From MH13 sp042140245 (lineage in GTDB: Bacteria > Pseudomonadota > Alphaproteobacteria > Rhizobiales > MH13), in contig NZ_CP159483.1 in NCBI RefSeq assembly GCF_042140245.1, positions 1,984,001-2,048,000 of the forward strand: a DNA stretch of 64,000 nucleotides. The letters are read 5' to 3'. The notes beneath the pieces were generated by a model. The model saw nothing but the letters and a program-made list of their open reading frames with translations, did no database searches and was not told the origin of the DNA. Of the stretch, positions 52,698-61,666 are shown in pieces. Each line of letters begins with the position of its first letter. Position 1 is the first letter of the stretch. A program made the position numbers and the translations under genes.

Positions 52698-52711
52698 TGC
52701 GAAATTACGCA
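52698..52711. promoter_or_regulatory. Candidate LysR site
   Basis: Palindrome TGCG-AAATTA-CGCA between the divergent LysR and methyltransferase genes. A second, wider inverted pair (ATCATG at 52690-52695 and CATGAT near 52730) surrounds it. It fits loosely with the T-N11-A core of LysR sites. Confidence 0.45.
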
Positions 52712-52761
52712 ATTTGTCCTTTGAAAACGCATGATAGATGTTGCGTCGAAGGAGATACATC

Positions 52762-53445
52762 ATGACCACCGACACACTGACCTTGCAGCAGAGACCGATG
52801 ACGACCGACACGCAAAAAGACGCCAAATTCTGGGATGGTATTGCCGAGAAGTACGCCAAGAGCCCTGTTGGCGATATGGCTGGTTACGAGCGCACGCTGG
52901 AGCGGACGGCTTCGTTTTTGGATGGGGACTACCGCGTGCTTGAGGTCGGGTGTGGCACGGGCACAACGGCTTTGAAGTTGGCGCCGCACGCCGCGCATAT
53001 CACCGCCACAGATGTTTCCAGTGCGATGATCGACATTGCCCGGGAGAAAGCCCAGCGAGAGAACACGACCAATGTCAGCTTTGAGGTCGCTCGCGCTTCA
53101 GACCCGCGTTACCGTGATCGCGCCTTTGATGCGGTTCTTGCCTTTAACATCGTGCATTTGGTGGCTGATGTGGACGGGCTTTTGGCAAGTTTGCGGGCCA
53201 GCCTCAAGCCAGGTGGGTTGCTGATCAGCAAAACGCCATGCCTGGGCGCGATGAACCCACTTGTGCGTTGGGTTGCGGTGCCAGCGCTTAAGCTTGTGGG
53301 CAAAGCGCCTCGCTACGTCTGGAGCCTGTCACCGCAGGGGCTTCACGAGTCCATTGAGCGGGCTGGGTTTGAGATCATCGCAAGCGAAACACATCTTACA
53401 AGCGGCAAGCCGCATCACCCCTACATCGTTGCCAAGCGAGCCTAG
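52762..53445 (+). CDS. Class I SAM-dependent methyltransferase
   Basis: 227 residues. Motif I is YRVLEVGCGTGTTALKLAPH. ITATDVSSAMIDIAREKAQR supplies the acidic residue binding the ribose, and FDAVLAFNIVHLVADVDGLL is the post-motif III region (UbiE/Methyltransf_11 type). The ATG at 52762 has GGAG nearby. The substrate cannot be deduced. It diverges from the LysR regulator, a common genetic signature of regulator and target. It overlaps the end of the hydrolase gene by four bases. Confidence 0.93.
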   Translation: MTTDTLTLQQRPMTTDTQKDAKFWDGIAEKYAKSPVGDMAGYERTLERTASFLDGDYRVLEVGCGTGTTALKLAPHAAHITATDVSSAMIDIAREKAQRENTTNVSFEVARASDPRYRDRAFDAVLAFNIVHLVADVDGLLASLRASLKPGGLLISKTPCLGAMNPLVRWVAVPALKLVGKAPRYVWSLSPQGLHESIERAGFEIIASETHLTSGKPHHPYIVAKRA

Positions 53446-54347
53446 TCAGATAGGTCGCTTAGGAAACGGAGCAGGGCGGCTGTGGTCTGCTTGGGATGCA
53501 GATCGATGAAAAAATGGCCGCCCGGCATCGGGGCGTGGCTCACTGGACCTGCAGTCTCTTGGCGCCATAGGCCAACCACGTTGAAGCGCTCACCCATGAC
53601 GCCGTCCAGACCCTCCATCACAAGCAGAGGGCACGCGATTTTGGGCCTGGGTTGTTCATCGTCGTGAGCGGGGTCAATCAGCGCCCCGGCGCGATAGTCG
53701 CCGCAACTGGCAGCGATCATTGCCGGATCGCGCCAGGCTGAGCGATAGGCACCCAGTTGCGCAGGATCGAAGTCCGACAGTTTGGCTTTGCCCCAACCTT
53801 GCAGGCAGGTCTCAAAGAACATGTCTGGGTCTGCGCCGATCATGGTGGCCGGGAAGGGCAGGGGCTGGGCGAGGAACGGCCAGTGCCAATAGGCAAGGCT
53901 GAGGCTCGTATCCATGTTCACCCAAACATCGATGGTCGGAATGATGTCCATCAGGGTGAGCGACAGAAGGCGCTCTGAATGGTCGAGCGCAAACCGGTGA
54001 CCGACGCGCGCGCCGCGGTCATGCCCTACCAAGTGAAACCGCTCATAGCCGAGGCTCGTCATGAGAGCGGCCATATCTCCCGCCATGGTGCGGAAGCTGT
54101 AATTGTCGGCGTTGGGCGTTGGGGCTGGCTTGCTGGAGGCTCCATAACCGCGCAGATCCGCCGCAACCACCGTGAAGTGCTGCGCGAGCTTGGGAGCGAC
54201 TTTGGCCCACAGGGCGCGTGTTTGCGGATAGCCGTGCAACAGCAAAACCGGCGGTCCTGACCCAGCGGTCACATAGGCAATGGTGACCCCGTTCGGGCCG
54301 GTATGCTCAGCGGTGCTAAAGCCGGGAAAAAGTGGATCAACGCTCAA
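53442..54347 (-). CDS. Haloacetate dehalogenase-like alpha/beta hydrolase
   Basis: About 301 residues. The core motifs agree with fluoroacetate dehalogenases: nucleophile and carboxylate-binding arginines in LVGHDRGARVGHRFALD, the halide-pocket His-Trp in LAYWHWPFLAQPLPFP, a conserved Tyr in ASCGDYRAGALID, and the catalytic His of MPGGHFFIDL. Family members cleave the C-halogen (including C-F) bond of haloacetates. The start is probably the TTG at 54347, just before LFPGF, overlapping the preceding gene by 11 bases. An ATG at 54392 would overlap it by 56. Confidence 0.85.
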   Translation of the reverse strand: MSVDPLFPGFSTAEHTGPNGVTIAYVTAGSGPPVLLLHGYPQTRALWAKVAPKLAQHFTVVAADLRGYGASSKPAPTPNADNYSFRTMAGDMAALMTSLGYERFHLVGHDRGARVGHRFALDHSERLLSLTLMDIIPTIDVWVNMDTSLSLAYWHWPFLAQPLPFPATMIGADPDMFFETCLQGWGKAKLSDFDPAQLGAYRSAWRDPAMIAASCGDYRAGALIDPAHDDEQPRPKIACPLLVMEGLDGVMGERFNVVGLWRQETAGPVSHAPMPGGHFFIDLHPKQTTAALLRFLSDLSD

Positions 54348-54711
54348 GAACGATGTCTGCCGTTTCGCCGCCAAGCTCGTCCACGCTGTCATGGGCGCGC
54401 ACTGTGATGGTGGTTACATCATCAGGGATGGCCAAGGCATTCAGCGAGCGTGTGAAGGGCTGCTCATCCACATGAGGGTGGAACAGGGTGCGGCTGCCGA
54501 GAACATTGCCCTTTTCATCGAGAACATCGAACCGGTCGGCATAATGCTCCCAGCCCGTATCAGCGTGCAAAATGGTCGCCGATACTGTCCAGGTGCCACG
54601 AATGTCTTGCTCGGCCGTTGCCGCAATCACATCGGCTTCGCCTGCCCATGCCGACCCTGCCAATGCGCTGGAAACGCAGGCAAGCGCCAAAAGACTAAAC
54701 GCCGAGCGCAT
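54337..54711 (-). CDS. Exported hypothetical protein
   Basis: 124 residues from ATG 54711, with signal peptide to about residue 23 (ACVSSALAGSAWA). The mature domain is beta-rich with the pattern GTWTVSATILHADTGWEHYA, DRFDVLDEKGNVLGSRTLFH, PHVDEQPFTRSL and VTTITVRAHDSVDELGGETA. No cysteines. It looks like a known but uncharacterised Rhizobiales family. It overlaps the DUF3775 gene by 17 bases and the hydrolase by 11, so the three are one operon. Confidence 0.83.
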   Translation of the reverse strand: MRSAFSLLALACVSSALAGSAWAGEADVIAATAEQDIRGTWTVSATILHADTGWEHYADRFDVLDEKGNVLGSRTLFHPHVDEQPFTRSLNALAIPDDVTTITVRAHDSVDELGGETADIVLER

Positions 54712-55129
54712 CAAGGCCTGCCTCCAAATGTTCGGCGAGCAGCGGCATACCCATAAGATAGGCGCTGGTGGAACCCTCGGCGCGCTCTTTGGCGGACTCC
54801 AGGGCTGCAACAAAGTCGTTGGCCTCAAAATCACCGCGCCCAACCCAGGCGATGGCAACCAACGACCCGGCCTCATCGGTATTGAGATCATCGATCAGCT
54901 CGCGCAGTTCTTCGCCGGTTAGATCTTCGGCCTCTTCCTCGGCTAGGCCATCATGCTGATGCGTGTCTTCCAACCGCTCGGCGTCGAACTCAATTGTGTC
55001 AGCAGACTGATCCAGGTTCTCGAGGTTCAAATCGGCGGACACCGCTTTGGCCTTGTCGATGAACAGGCGAACGGTTGCCGGGTCCAGAGCCAGGTCAACG
55101 GAAAGGGGCGGGCGCATCAAAACCTCCAT
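54695..55129 (-). CDS. DUF3775 protein
   Basis: 144 residues, acidic in the middle (EEEAEDLTGEELRELIDDLN), with the family segment SLVAIAWVGRGDFEANDFVA, ALESAKERAEGSTSAYLMG and LLAEHLEAGLDALG. Two starts four codons apart both have GGAGG at good spacing (55129 and 55117). Cytoplasmic; function unknown. It is the first gene of the operon with the exported protein and the dehalogenase-like hydrolase. Confidence 0.85.
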   Translation of the reverse strand: MEVLMRPPLSVDLALDPATVRLFIDKAKAVSADLNLENLDQSADTIEFDAERLEDTHQHDGLAEEEAEDLTGEELRELIDDLNTDEAGSLVAIAWVGRGDFEANDFVAALESAKERAEGSTSAYLMGMPLLAEHLEAGLDALGV

Positions 55130-55268
55130 TTTAGCCTCCAGACATTTGCGCCTGTCGGGGGCGGCCCCGACGGTGTTCGCTGGGGCGTTCAACACATTGT
55201 GCCGGTTCAGGCCTCATCAGTGTTGATCTTACGCAAGAAATCGGTCGATTGACCGTCCGTCACAAGCC

Positions 55269-55787
55269 TTATTGCGCCCGGGGCACATCGTCCAGCAGCC
55301 CGAGCCACGCTTCCATGCGGTCGCGGTTTTTCCCCATATCAGATTGGCCAAGCTGGGCTGCGGAGTAAAGCACCAGATAGGATTGCATGGGCGGCTCATT
55401 GTCACCTGCTGGCAAAACCCAAATGTGATTGGTGTCAGGGAACTGCAATGTTGGCGACCTGGTTATGCCACGGGCGTAGAGCTGCTCACTATCCTGTTCC
55501 ACCCATTGAATATCTTCGGCTATATCGACCCTCGCCACCAGCGTATCAAACAGTTCGTCGGGTGGCAGGTCAAAGATGGGTGTTCCTGCATCAGAAGGGA
55601 TGACAAGTGCCTCCTCCGGGCCAAGCAGCACATCATTGGGTTTGCCCGTTCGCTCAAGCGATCCCAGCGTTTGTGCACCCATGTCTGGGTCGCCAGCGAC
55701 GCGTTCCCAAAGCGTTGCCGGACCGACGAGGAAAAGCGTCGCGGCGGCGATCACGAGCAGGGCGACAATCCAAAAAACCATGCGCAT
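55269..55787 (-). CDS. DUF1499 membrane-anchored protein
   Basis: 172 residues. One N-terminal transmembrane anchor (VFWIVALLVIAAATLFLVGP) precedes a soluble domain with IFDLPPDELFDTLVARVDIA, QWVEQDSEQLYARGITRSPT and FPDTNHIWVLP, typical of DUF1499. It should face the periplasm. Function unknown. It diverges from the GST gene at 55917. Confidence 0.88.
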   Translation of the reverse strand: MRMVFWIVALLVIAAATLFLVGPATLWERVAGDPDMGAQTLGSLERTGKPNDVLLGPEEALVIPSDAGTPIFDLPPDELFDTLVARVDIAEDIQWVEQDSEQLYARGITRSPTLQFPDTNHIWVLPAGDNEPPMQSYLVLYSAAQLGQSDMGKNRDRMEAWLGLLDDVPRAQ

Positions 55788-55916
55788 CAAACCTTACCTT
55801 TCCGATTTTCAAAGCTATCAACGCGTTTCAACACAGCTGACAATGAAATTCGTTTTTCCGCGCCCCCTAGAGAGGGCATCCTGGGCAAAGCAAGACCTCA
55901 ACGATAAGGCCGTTTC

Positions 55917-56558
55917 ATGCCCATTCTCTACATTGGCAACAAAAACTATTCCTCCTGGTCCTTCCGGCCGTGGCTCGGCATGACCGTCGCTGGTATCGCA
56001 TTTGAGGAGCGGCTGGTTCCATTCAATGCTGATGCCAAGAATCCCGACTTTGCAGCCTTCTCGCCGACCAGCCAGGTGCCTGCCTTGGTGGATGGTGATG
56101 AAACCATCTGGCAGTCGCTTGCGATTCTTGATCATGTGGCGCGCAAAAATCCGCTGAGCGGCCTTTGGCCTGAAAGCGACAAAGACCGCTCGCACGCCAT
56201 GGCGATTAGCTGCGAGATGCTGTCCTCGTTCTTTGCTTTGCGCGGCGCGTGCCCGATGAACATGCGCCGCGAACGCGCAGCGATTGATGTAACGCCGGAT
56301 ATTGCCAAAGACGTTTCGCGCGTTGAGACCATTTGGTCGACCTGTTTGCAGGCGAGCGGCGGACCGTTTCTGTTCGGCACGTTTTCCTTGGCCGATGCCA
56401 TGTTTGCGCCGGTTGTGAACCGGTTGGACGTTTATGATCTGCCGGTCTCTGTCGACACGCCGGCCTATATGGCGACGATCCAAGCCCTGCCAGCCTGGAA
56501 AGAGTGGGAGGCTGCCGGGAAGGCCGAAACCTGGGTTGTGGAAGCGGACGAGGCTTGA
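55917..56558 (+). CDS. Glutathione S-transferase family protein
   Basis: 213 residues. The N-terminal domain reads ILYIGNKNYSSWSFRPWLGM, with the catalytic Ser-Ser-Trp-Ser motif of the zeta/MAAI-like group, then TSQVPALVDGDETIWQSLAI (cis-Pro and glutathione-binding residues). The C-terminal helical domain has FLFGTFSLADAMFAPVVNRL. Substrate unknown. It converges on the sugar dehydrogenase gene, 17 bases away. Confidence 0.93.
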   Translation: MPILYIGNKNYSSWSFRPWLGMTVAGIAFEERLVPFNADAKNPDFAAFSPTSQVPALVDGDETIWQSLAILDHVARKNPLSGLWPESDKDRSHAMAISCEMLSSFFALRGACPMNMRRERAAIDVTPDIAKDVSRVETIWSTCLQASGGPFLFGTFSLADAMFAPVVNRLDVYDLPVSVDTPAYMATIQALPAWKEWEAAGKAETWVVEADEA

Positions 56559-56575
56559 AGCCCTCGCGCACCTGC

Positions 56576-57763
56576 TCAGCAGGCTTCCTCTTGCGGGCTG
56601 ACGCGAACCAAGGAGCCTTCGCTGTCATCGGTGAGCAGCCAGATGGCGCCGTCTGGTCCTTGGCGCACATCGCGGATGCGGCCAAGCGCGCCTTCAAACA
56701 AGCGCTCCTCAGATACGATGTTGCCGCTCATGCGATCCAGCCGGACAAGCATTTGGGCCGCCAAGGCACCGACAAGCATGTCACCCTCCCAGCTTGGGAA
56801 GAGACTGGCACCGCTTAAGATGGCCATGCCCGAGGGAGCAATGGATGGATCCCAATAGTAGACGGGTTGTTCCAAGCCATCGGCCTCTGTGCCGATGCCA
56901 ATAGGGGTGCCTGAATAGTTGACGCCGTAGGAGATGGTTGGCCAGCCATAGTTCAGCCCAGCTTGAGGCTGGTTGATTTCATCGCCGCCGCGAGCCCCAT
57001 GCTCGACCGTCCAGAGCAATCCGGTGGCAGGGTCGAGCGCCGCGCCCTGGGGGTTGCGATGTCCCAGCGACCAGATGGCAGGCTGTATTTCGTTGGGACC
57101 GGTGAACGGATTGTCGTCAGGGATCGAGCCATCCTGATTGATGCGTAGCACAGACCCGGCATGATCCATCGGATTTTGGGCGCGCTCTGGCGTACCGCGA
57201 TCACCGATTGTGAAAGCGAGTGTTCCGTCGGGCAAGAAGACGATGCGTGAGCCGAAATGGAAGCCTGAGCTATCTGGGCTGGACTGCTGAAAGATCACAT
57301 CGATGTCGGCGAGCGATGGAACGCCCGTCGTCCACCCTTCGAGCGTTGCGCTGGCGATGGACGTGCCCGTGCCGCCATCGCGGGGCTCTGCAAACGAGAA
57401 GAAGATGCGGTTGGTGGAGGCGAAATCTGGCGCTGTGACAACGTCCAGCATGCCGCCCTGACGGCGGTCAACCACATCTGGGACGCCTGTCACCTCTTGG
57501 GTGGATCCGTCAGAGAGGCTCACCAGGGTCATGGCGCCAGGCCGTTCGGTGAGAAGCGCTGTGTTCGCGTTCAGAAAAGCCAGGCCCCAGGGGTTTTCAA
57601 ACCCGGTGGCAACCGTGTCTGCGACCAGTGCGCAACTGCCGCTGGTATCTTCGACACGAGGTGTTTGGGCCTGGGATATCGCAGTTGGCAGCACTGCGAT
57701 GGAAAGGGGGAGTGCGAGGGCGGCAAAGGCCAGATGCTGCGAAAGGCGAGTCGGGCGGTTCAT
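56576..57763 (-). CDS. PQQ-dependent sugar dehydrogenase, soluble GDH-like, exported
   Basis: 395 residues with signal peptide to about residue 31 (VLPTAISQAQ). It is a six-bladed GSDH propeller: GFENPWGLAFLNANTALLTE, GGMLDVVTAPDFASTNRIFF, GFHFGSRIVFLPDGTLAFTI, LGHRNPQGAALDPATGLLWT, EHGARGGDEINQPQAGLNYG and RDVRQGPDGAIWLLTDDSEG. These include the His, Arg and Lys/Gly positions of the PQQ and calcium sites. Members are aldose dehydrogenases (YliI/Asd type). GGAG precedes the start. No PQQ biosynthesis genes are in the window. Confidence 0.94.
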   Translation of the reverse strand: MNRPTRLSQHLAFAALALPLSIAVLPTAISQAQTPRVEDTSGSCALVADTVATGFENPWGLAFLNANTALLTERPGAMTLVSLSDGSTQEVTGVPDVVDRRQGGMLDVVTAPDFASTNRIFFSFAEPRDGGTGTSIASATLEGWTTGVPSLADIDVIFQQSSPDSSGFHFGSRIVFLPDGTLAFTIGDRGTPERAQNPMDHAGSVLRINQDGSIPDDNPFTGPNEIQPAIWSLGHRNPQGAALDPATGLLWTVEHGARGGDEINQPQAGLNYGWPTISYGVNYSGTPIGIGTEADGLEQPVYYWDPSIAPSGMAILSGASLFPSWEGDMLVGALAAQMLVRLDRMSGNIVSEERLFEGALGRIRDVRQGPDGAIWLLTDDSEGSLVRVSPQEEAC

Positions 57764-57861
57764 CGGGGGGCTCCGAAGCGTGATGGCGTTGAACACTTCA
57801 GATAGGGGCATTTGGTGCCGCTGCAATCGCAGATCAGCTCACTATCGTAGTGGGCATGCTC

Positions 57862-58194
57862 TCAGCCGATGCGGTGAGAGCGGCGCGGCGCGTTCGCGAT
57901 GCCTTTGGCGGTCTGACGCCATGTCTGTCGCACCATGGCAAGCATCACAGCAAAAACGGCCAGAACCGCCAGTGTGATCAACGGTCCACCGGTGCTGCTG
58001 ACGTCTGCAAGAAGCGTGTCGGCGCGGGCGGCGCTTGTCAGCGTCAGCACGGCCACAAACAGCGTGATGGCGACAATGCCTGTGCCTTCAAGCACACGGC
58101 CTAAAAAGCCGAATGCGCGCAAGGGGCGCGACGTCTGCTTTGGTCTGGCCGAGAGATCGGTGTCGGTTTGGAAAACGCTGTAAGTGTTGGTCAT
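57862..58194 (-). CDS. Hypothetical membrane protein, two helices
   Basis: 110 residues. A hydrophilic N-terminal 28 residues are followed by TM1 (GTGIVAITLFVAVLTLTSAA) and TM2 (GGPLITLAVLAVFAVMLAMV), with a short loop, and a basic C-terminal tail (RQTWRQTAKGIANAPRRSHR). No family recognised. It follows the second autotransporter at 58370 on the same strand by 175 bases and precedes the sugar dehydrogenase. Confidence 0.65.
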   Translation of the reverse strand: MTNTYSVFQTDTDLSARPKQTSRPLRAFGFLGRVLEGTGIVAITLFVAVLTLTSAARADTLLADVSSTGGPLITLAVLAVFAVMLAMVRQTWRQTAKGIANAPRRSHRIG

Positions 58195-58369
58195 CACGAG
58201 GGCCGTTACGCTGGAATCATCAGTTTCGATGATGCCGTTTGATCAGCGCAGTGTGGCCTGACATGGGAGGTGGTGAGGCCGTTTGCGTACCCTTTGATGG
58301 CCCAATTGTGGCAAAGCCGATGTGCTGAAGGTCACACAGATGCCGTTAGGGCAGTCTTCCAGAGCTGTC

Positions 58370-60376
58370 CTAGAAGGCGATGCGCAGGCCAGCGGTTGCG
58401 GAGATCTGGTAGGCTGAGTTGGTTTCCAGCATGGCTTCGGCATTGGCATAGGCGGTGAGACCGGACGAGGTCTGGTATTCGCCGGAGAGGCCAAGGAAGC
58501 CACCGAGCGCGGTGTCGTCATCATCGAGCGTGGTGGAGACGGTCTGGCCCAAAAGCGTGCCGGAGATGCCATCATCACCAAACTGGGTGCGCGTTTCGAT
58601 GCCGCCGATGAGACGGATGGTGGTCAGCGCGCCATTGGCATGAAGGGCCTCAAAGGGCAGGGCGAGCGCGGCACGGGCTGAAGCGATGTGAACGTCGCGA
58701 TCATCCAGCGTCAGCGGGTTGGTGGTGCCGGTTTCGGTGGTGCCATCCAGGAACAGACCCGCATAGGCCAGGGTGAGTGACTGTTCGATGGTTGGCAGAG
58801 CAAAGCTTGTCGAGCCCATACTTGTAGGGCTGAAGCCTGTGGATGTGCTGTTGGTGACGGTGACCTGCGGGTTGATGAACCAGCCACCAAAGTCAGCGCT
58901 TGCTGTTTCAAGGCCGGTGGCGACCAGATTGTTGACGGTGACGCGCTCCTGGTCATAGTCGGTGTAGCCGAGGGTGAGCGCGCCATCCCAGGCCAGACCC
59001 CAAGCCTCTGTGGAGGCGTAGACACCGGCATAGTAGCTGGTTGTGTCAGTCTCTTGAGTGTCGATCTCATTCTCTGAGGTGCTAGCAGCAAAGCCTGCCA
59101 TCACACCAACACTGGTGATCGCATCCAGTGGCACATCGACACCGGCGACCAGACCACCGGTCAGGCTTTCAAAGGTGCGGCCCACCCGGTCGCTATCATC
59201 CTCGCGATAGGCCCCAAAACCTTCGATCCAGAAGCGGCCCGGATTGAGAGGCGGGGTATTGTCCAAATCAAGATCAGAGAAAGCCGCCAGGCGGGTCTCG
59301 TCAGCGGCCGCAAAGCGACTGGCAAAGCTGGAGGCAAAGCCAAGCGCCGGGTCCGAGCGCATTGTCGACTGACGACTCTGCACCTTCTGGCCAATGCCGG
59401 AGGTTAGGGCGGCAAGCGTATCATCCAGTGATGTCAAAGCGGACGAGTCTACAGCGACGATCTGAACATCATTGTTGCCGTTCCCTACCACCGGGACCAC
59501 TGCAGCTAGATGGCCATGCAAAGTGCCGATGCCAACTTCTGTTGCACCGCCGTCCGATTCAAAGGTCGAGTTCACTGACAAACCCTCCCCGACATGAAGT
59601 ATGTTGGTGCCGCCGCCAAGATCAATCCGGCCGATGATGACGGAGCCTGCGTTGAGCGTGAGGTTGGTATCGACAGCGCCGGTCTCGTACAAAGCGCGGG
59701 TACCGCCTTCGATCGTGCCGCTGTTAATCAGGCTGGACAGACCGGTGACACCCCAAACGGCGTTTATACTGGCTCGCAGCAGACCTGCATTGAAGAGACT
59801 GTCTATGTTGGAGGCGAACAACGCACCATCGCCGCCGAGTACTGAACTATGGTTGATGAAATTGGAAACTCGACCCCCACCAGGAAAAACGAAGACAGTG
59901 CCTTGAATGGTGCCATGGTTGGTTAGGTCAGAAATGTTTCCAACAACCTGAATAGCGCGATCAGAGCCAATGATCGTGCCGGTGTTGCTAAGGTTGATCA
60001 GGTCACCAAAAATGCTGATGGCCTCATAGCTTGATTCAATGGAGCCCAAGTTTGTGATTTGTGCATCGGCGCCTAGATAGATACCTCGGTGATTGACGCC
60101 TACACCCGTTCCACGGATTGTTGCCCCAGCCTCGACCGTCACAGTCACGTTGGTCTCAGTACCTGTGCCCAGGACATTCGTTACGGTACTTTCGGTCGTT
60201 CCTTGGCAGACCAACACTGCGCCATTGGCCAGTGCTGGCGAGCAGGCGGCCAATGCCGTGCTGGTTAGAAAGAAAGATGGCGCGGTCGTTGTAGAAAGCG
60301 CCAAGCTCCCTGCCACCGCCAATTGCCTTGCCAGTTTTGTCGCGATGGCCGCGCTTTTTGGGAATCTCCCTTGCAT
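58370..60376 (-). CDS. Autotransporter with beta-helical passenger
   Basis: 668 residues. Extended signal region of about 43 residues (basic start MQGRFPKSAAIATKLAR, then a hydrophobic stretch ending STALA). The passenger, to about residue 330, has repeats of the form N-x-G-(T/S)-I-x-(G/S): SNTGTIIGS, TNHGTIQGT, NSGTIEGG and similar, a beta-helix signature. A C-terminal autotransporter barrel from about residue 385 (FWIEGFGAYREDDSDR) ends AGLRIAF, with the canonical terminal Phe. Probably a surface-exposed adhesin-like protein; the ligand is unknown. It is unrelated in its passenger to the autotransporter at 29770. Confidence 0.92.
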   Translation of the reverse strand: MQGRFPKSAAIATKLARQLAVAGSLALSTTTAPSFFLTSTALAACSPALANGAVLVCQGTTESTVTNVLGTGTETNVTVTVEAGATIRGTGVGVNHRGIYLGADAQITNLGSIESSYEAISIFGDLINLSNTGTIIGSDRAIQVVGNISDLTNHGTIQGTVFVFPGGGRVSNFINHSSVLGGDGALFASNIDSLFNAGLLRASINAVWGVTGLSSLINSGTIEGGTRALYETGAVDTNLTLNAGSVIIGRIDLGGGTNILHVGEGLSVNSTFESDGGATEVGIGTLHGHLAAVVPVVGNGNNDVQIVAVDSSALTSLDDTLAALTSGIGQKVQSRQSTMRSDPALGFASSFASRFAAADETRLAAFSDLDLDNTPPLNPGRFWIEGFGAYREDDSDRVGRTFESLTGGLVAGVDVPLDAITSVGVMAGFAASTSENEIDTQETDTTSYYAGVYASTEAWGLAWDGALTLGYTDYDQERVTVNNLVATGLETASADFGGWFINPQVTVTNSTSTGFSPTSMGSTSFALPTIEQSLTLAYAGLFLDGTTETGTTNPLTLDDRDVHIASARAALALPFEALHANGALTTIRLIGGIETRTQFGDDGISGTLLGQTVSTTLDDDDTALGGFLGLSGEYQTSSGLTAYANAEAMLETNSAYQISATAGLRIAF

Positions 60377-60537
60377 GAACCCAATCCCTTTGCCGCTTCC
60401 TCAAGCGTGGGCGTTCGGTTCGTGTGCAATTATGCTTTTGCCTTTATCGACCGCGCGCAGATCAGGGGTAGGGTGCCGGGCAAAAGCGAATTTATGGTTA
60501 ACCTTACGTAAATCTTCAGGTTGGGCGTTTTAGACGC

Positions 60538-61149
60538 CTAGGGCCGCCAGTCCATAGCTACATGGCCGGGCTGGTTCTGCACCCGCGTCATCCACGCATT
60601 GATGCCGGGGAAATCCGACAGGTCAAACTCACCATCACCGGCCACATGGGTGTAGGCGTAGAGGGCGATGTCGGCGATCGAATACTGGCCTGCGGCGAAG
60701 AAATCATGGGTTTCCAAATGCCGCTCCATTACGCCAAGGGCTTCATAGCCACGCTCCCACCAATCATCGAGCATATCGCGTTTTAACTCGCGACCGCCCT
60801 TCATCAGCTTCAGCCAGAAGCGGGCAACCGCGATGTACGGCTCATGGCTGTATTGCTCGAAAAACATCCATTGCAGCACTTCGGCGCGGCAGAACTTGCC
60901 CTCAGGCATCAGCGGCGTGTCTTCGGCCAGAAAGAAAAGGATGGCGTTGGATTCTGAAAGCAGTTGGCCGGTTTTCAGCCGCAGCGCTGGCACCTTGCCA
61001 TTGGGGTTGAGAGCCAAAAACTCTGGCGTGCGGCTTTCGCCCTTTAAAATGTCCACGTCATGAATTTCAAACGGAATGCTAAGCTGCGCCATCGCCAACC
61101 GCAGCTTGTAGCAATTGCCGGAATTCTGCATGGAATAAAGCGTGTGCAT
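60538..61149 (-). CDS. Glutathione S-transferase family protein
   Basis: 203 residues. The N-terminal MHTLYSMQNSGNCYKLRLAM carries the Ser/Cys catalytic region. ALNPNGKVPALRLKTGQLLS gives the cis-Pro, and ESNAILFFLAE the glutathione-binding Glu-Ser. The C-terminal domain reads FFAAGQYSIADIALYAYTHV with the conserved N-capping Asp. Substrate unknown; cytoplasmic. It is 19 bases from the DUF2269 gene end, in the same direction. Confidence 0.94.
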   Translation of the reverse strand: MHTLYSMQNSGNCYKLRLAMAQLSIPFEIHDVDILKGESRTPEFLALNPNGKVPALRLKTGQLLSESNAILFFLAEDTPLMPEGKFCRAEVLQWMFFEQYSHEPYIAVARFWLKLMKGGRELKRDMLDDWWERGYEALGVMERHLETHDFFAAGQYSIADIALYAYTHVAGDGEFDLSDFPGINAWMTRVQNQPGHVAMDWRP

Positions 61150-61168
61150 AAAGACCTCGGACCGACCG

Positions 61169-61666
61169 TCAGAAGGGGAGATTAATCGCAGGGCGATACA
61201 GCATCAGCGCGATGATAAGCAACACAGCAAAAAAGGCGGGAAAACCGCAAGCAAACCAAATGCGATAGAGCCTGTAATAGCGGGGTGGTAGGGCAGTTTC
61301 GTTGGCGACAGATTTTTGGGCCATATCGCGCAGCTGAATTTGTATCCACACCACGGGTAACCAAAACAGCCCAACGAACACGTAAAGCAACAGTGACAGC
61401 ACGATCCAGTCTTCAGACAGCGACCAGCCCACCACGCTGGCCAGCAAGAGACCGGTGATGGGCTGGGCAATGGCGGCAGTCGCGGTGAAAAGCGTATCGG
61501 CAATCACAACGATACCGGCCGTGTGCGCGATGAGTCTGGGATCGCCGGTGCGATGAGCCATCACCATGAAAAAAGCGATGCCTGCACCCGTGCCAAGCAG
61601 AACTGTTGCACCGATGACGTGTGCCCAGCGTAGTGCGAGCTCCCAGAAGACATCATCGAGCATCAT
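61169..61666 (-). CDS. DUF2269 integral membrane protein
   Basis: 165 residues with four transmembrane helices. The N-terminus ALRWAHVIGATVLLGTGAGI (with His) and the segment FFMVMAHRTGDPRLIAHTAG are diagnostic. QPITGLLLASVVGWSLSEDW and RYYRLYRIWFACGFPAFFAV follow. Two adjacent ATGs at 61666 and 61663 both have GGAGA upstream. Its start overlaps the stop of the SDR-DoxX gene by four bases, so the two are translationally coupled and probably work together. Function unknown. Confidence 0.9.
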   Translation of the reverse strand: MMLDDVFWELALRWAHVIGATVLLGTGAGIAFFMVMAHRTGDPRLIAHTAGIVVIADTLFTATAAIAQPITGLLLASVVGWSLSEDWIVLSLLLYVFVGLFWLPVVWIQIQLRDMAQKSVANETALPPRYYRLYRIWFACGFPAFFAVLLIIALMLYRPAINLPF

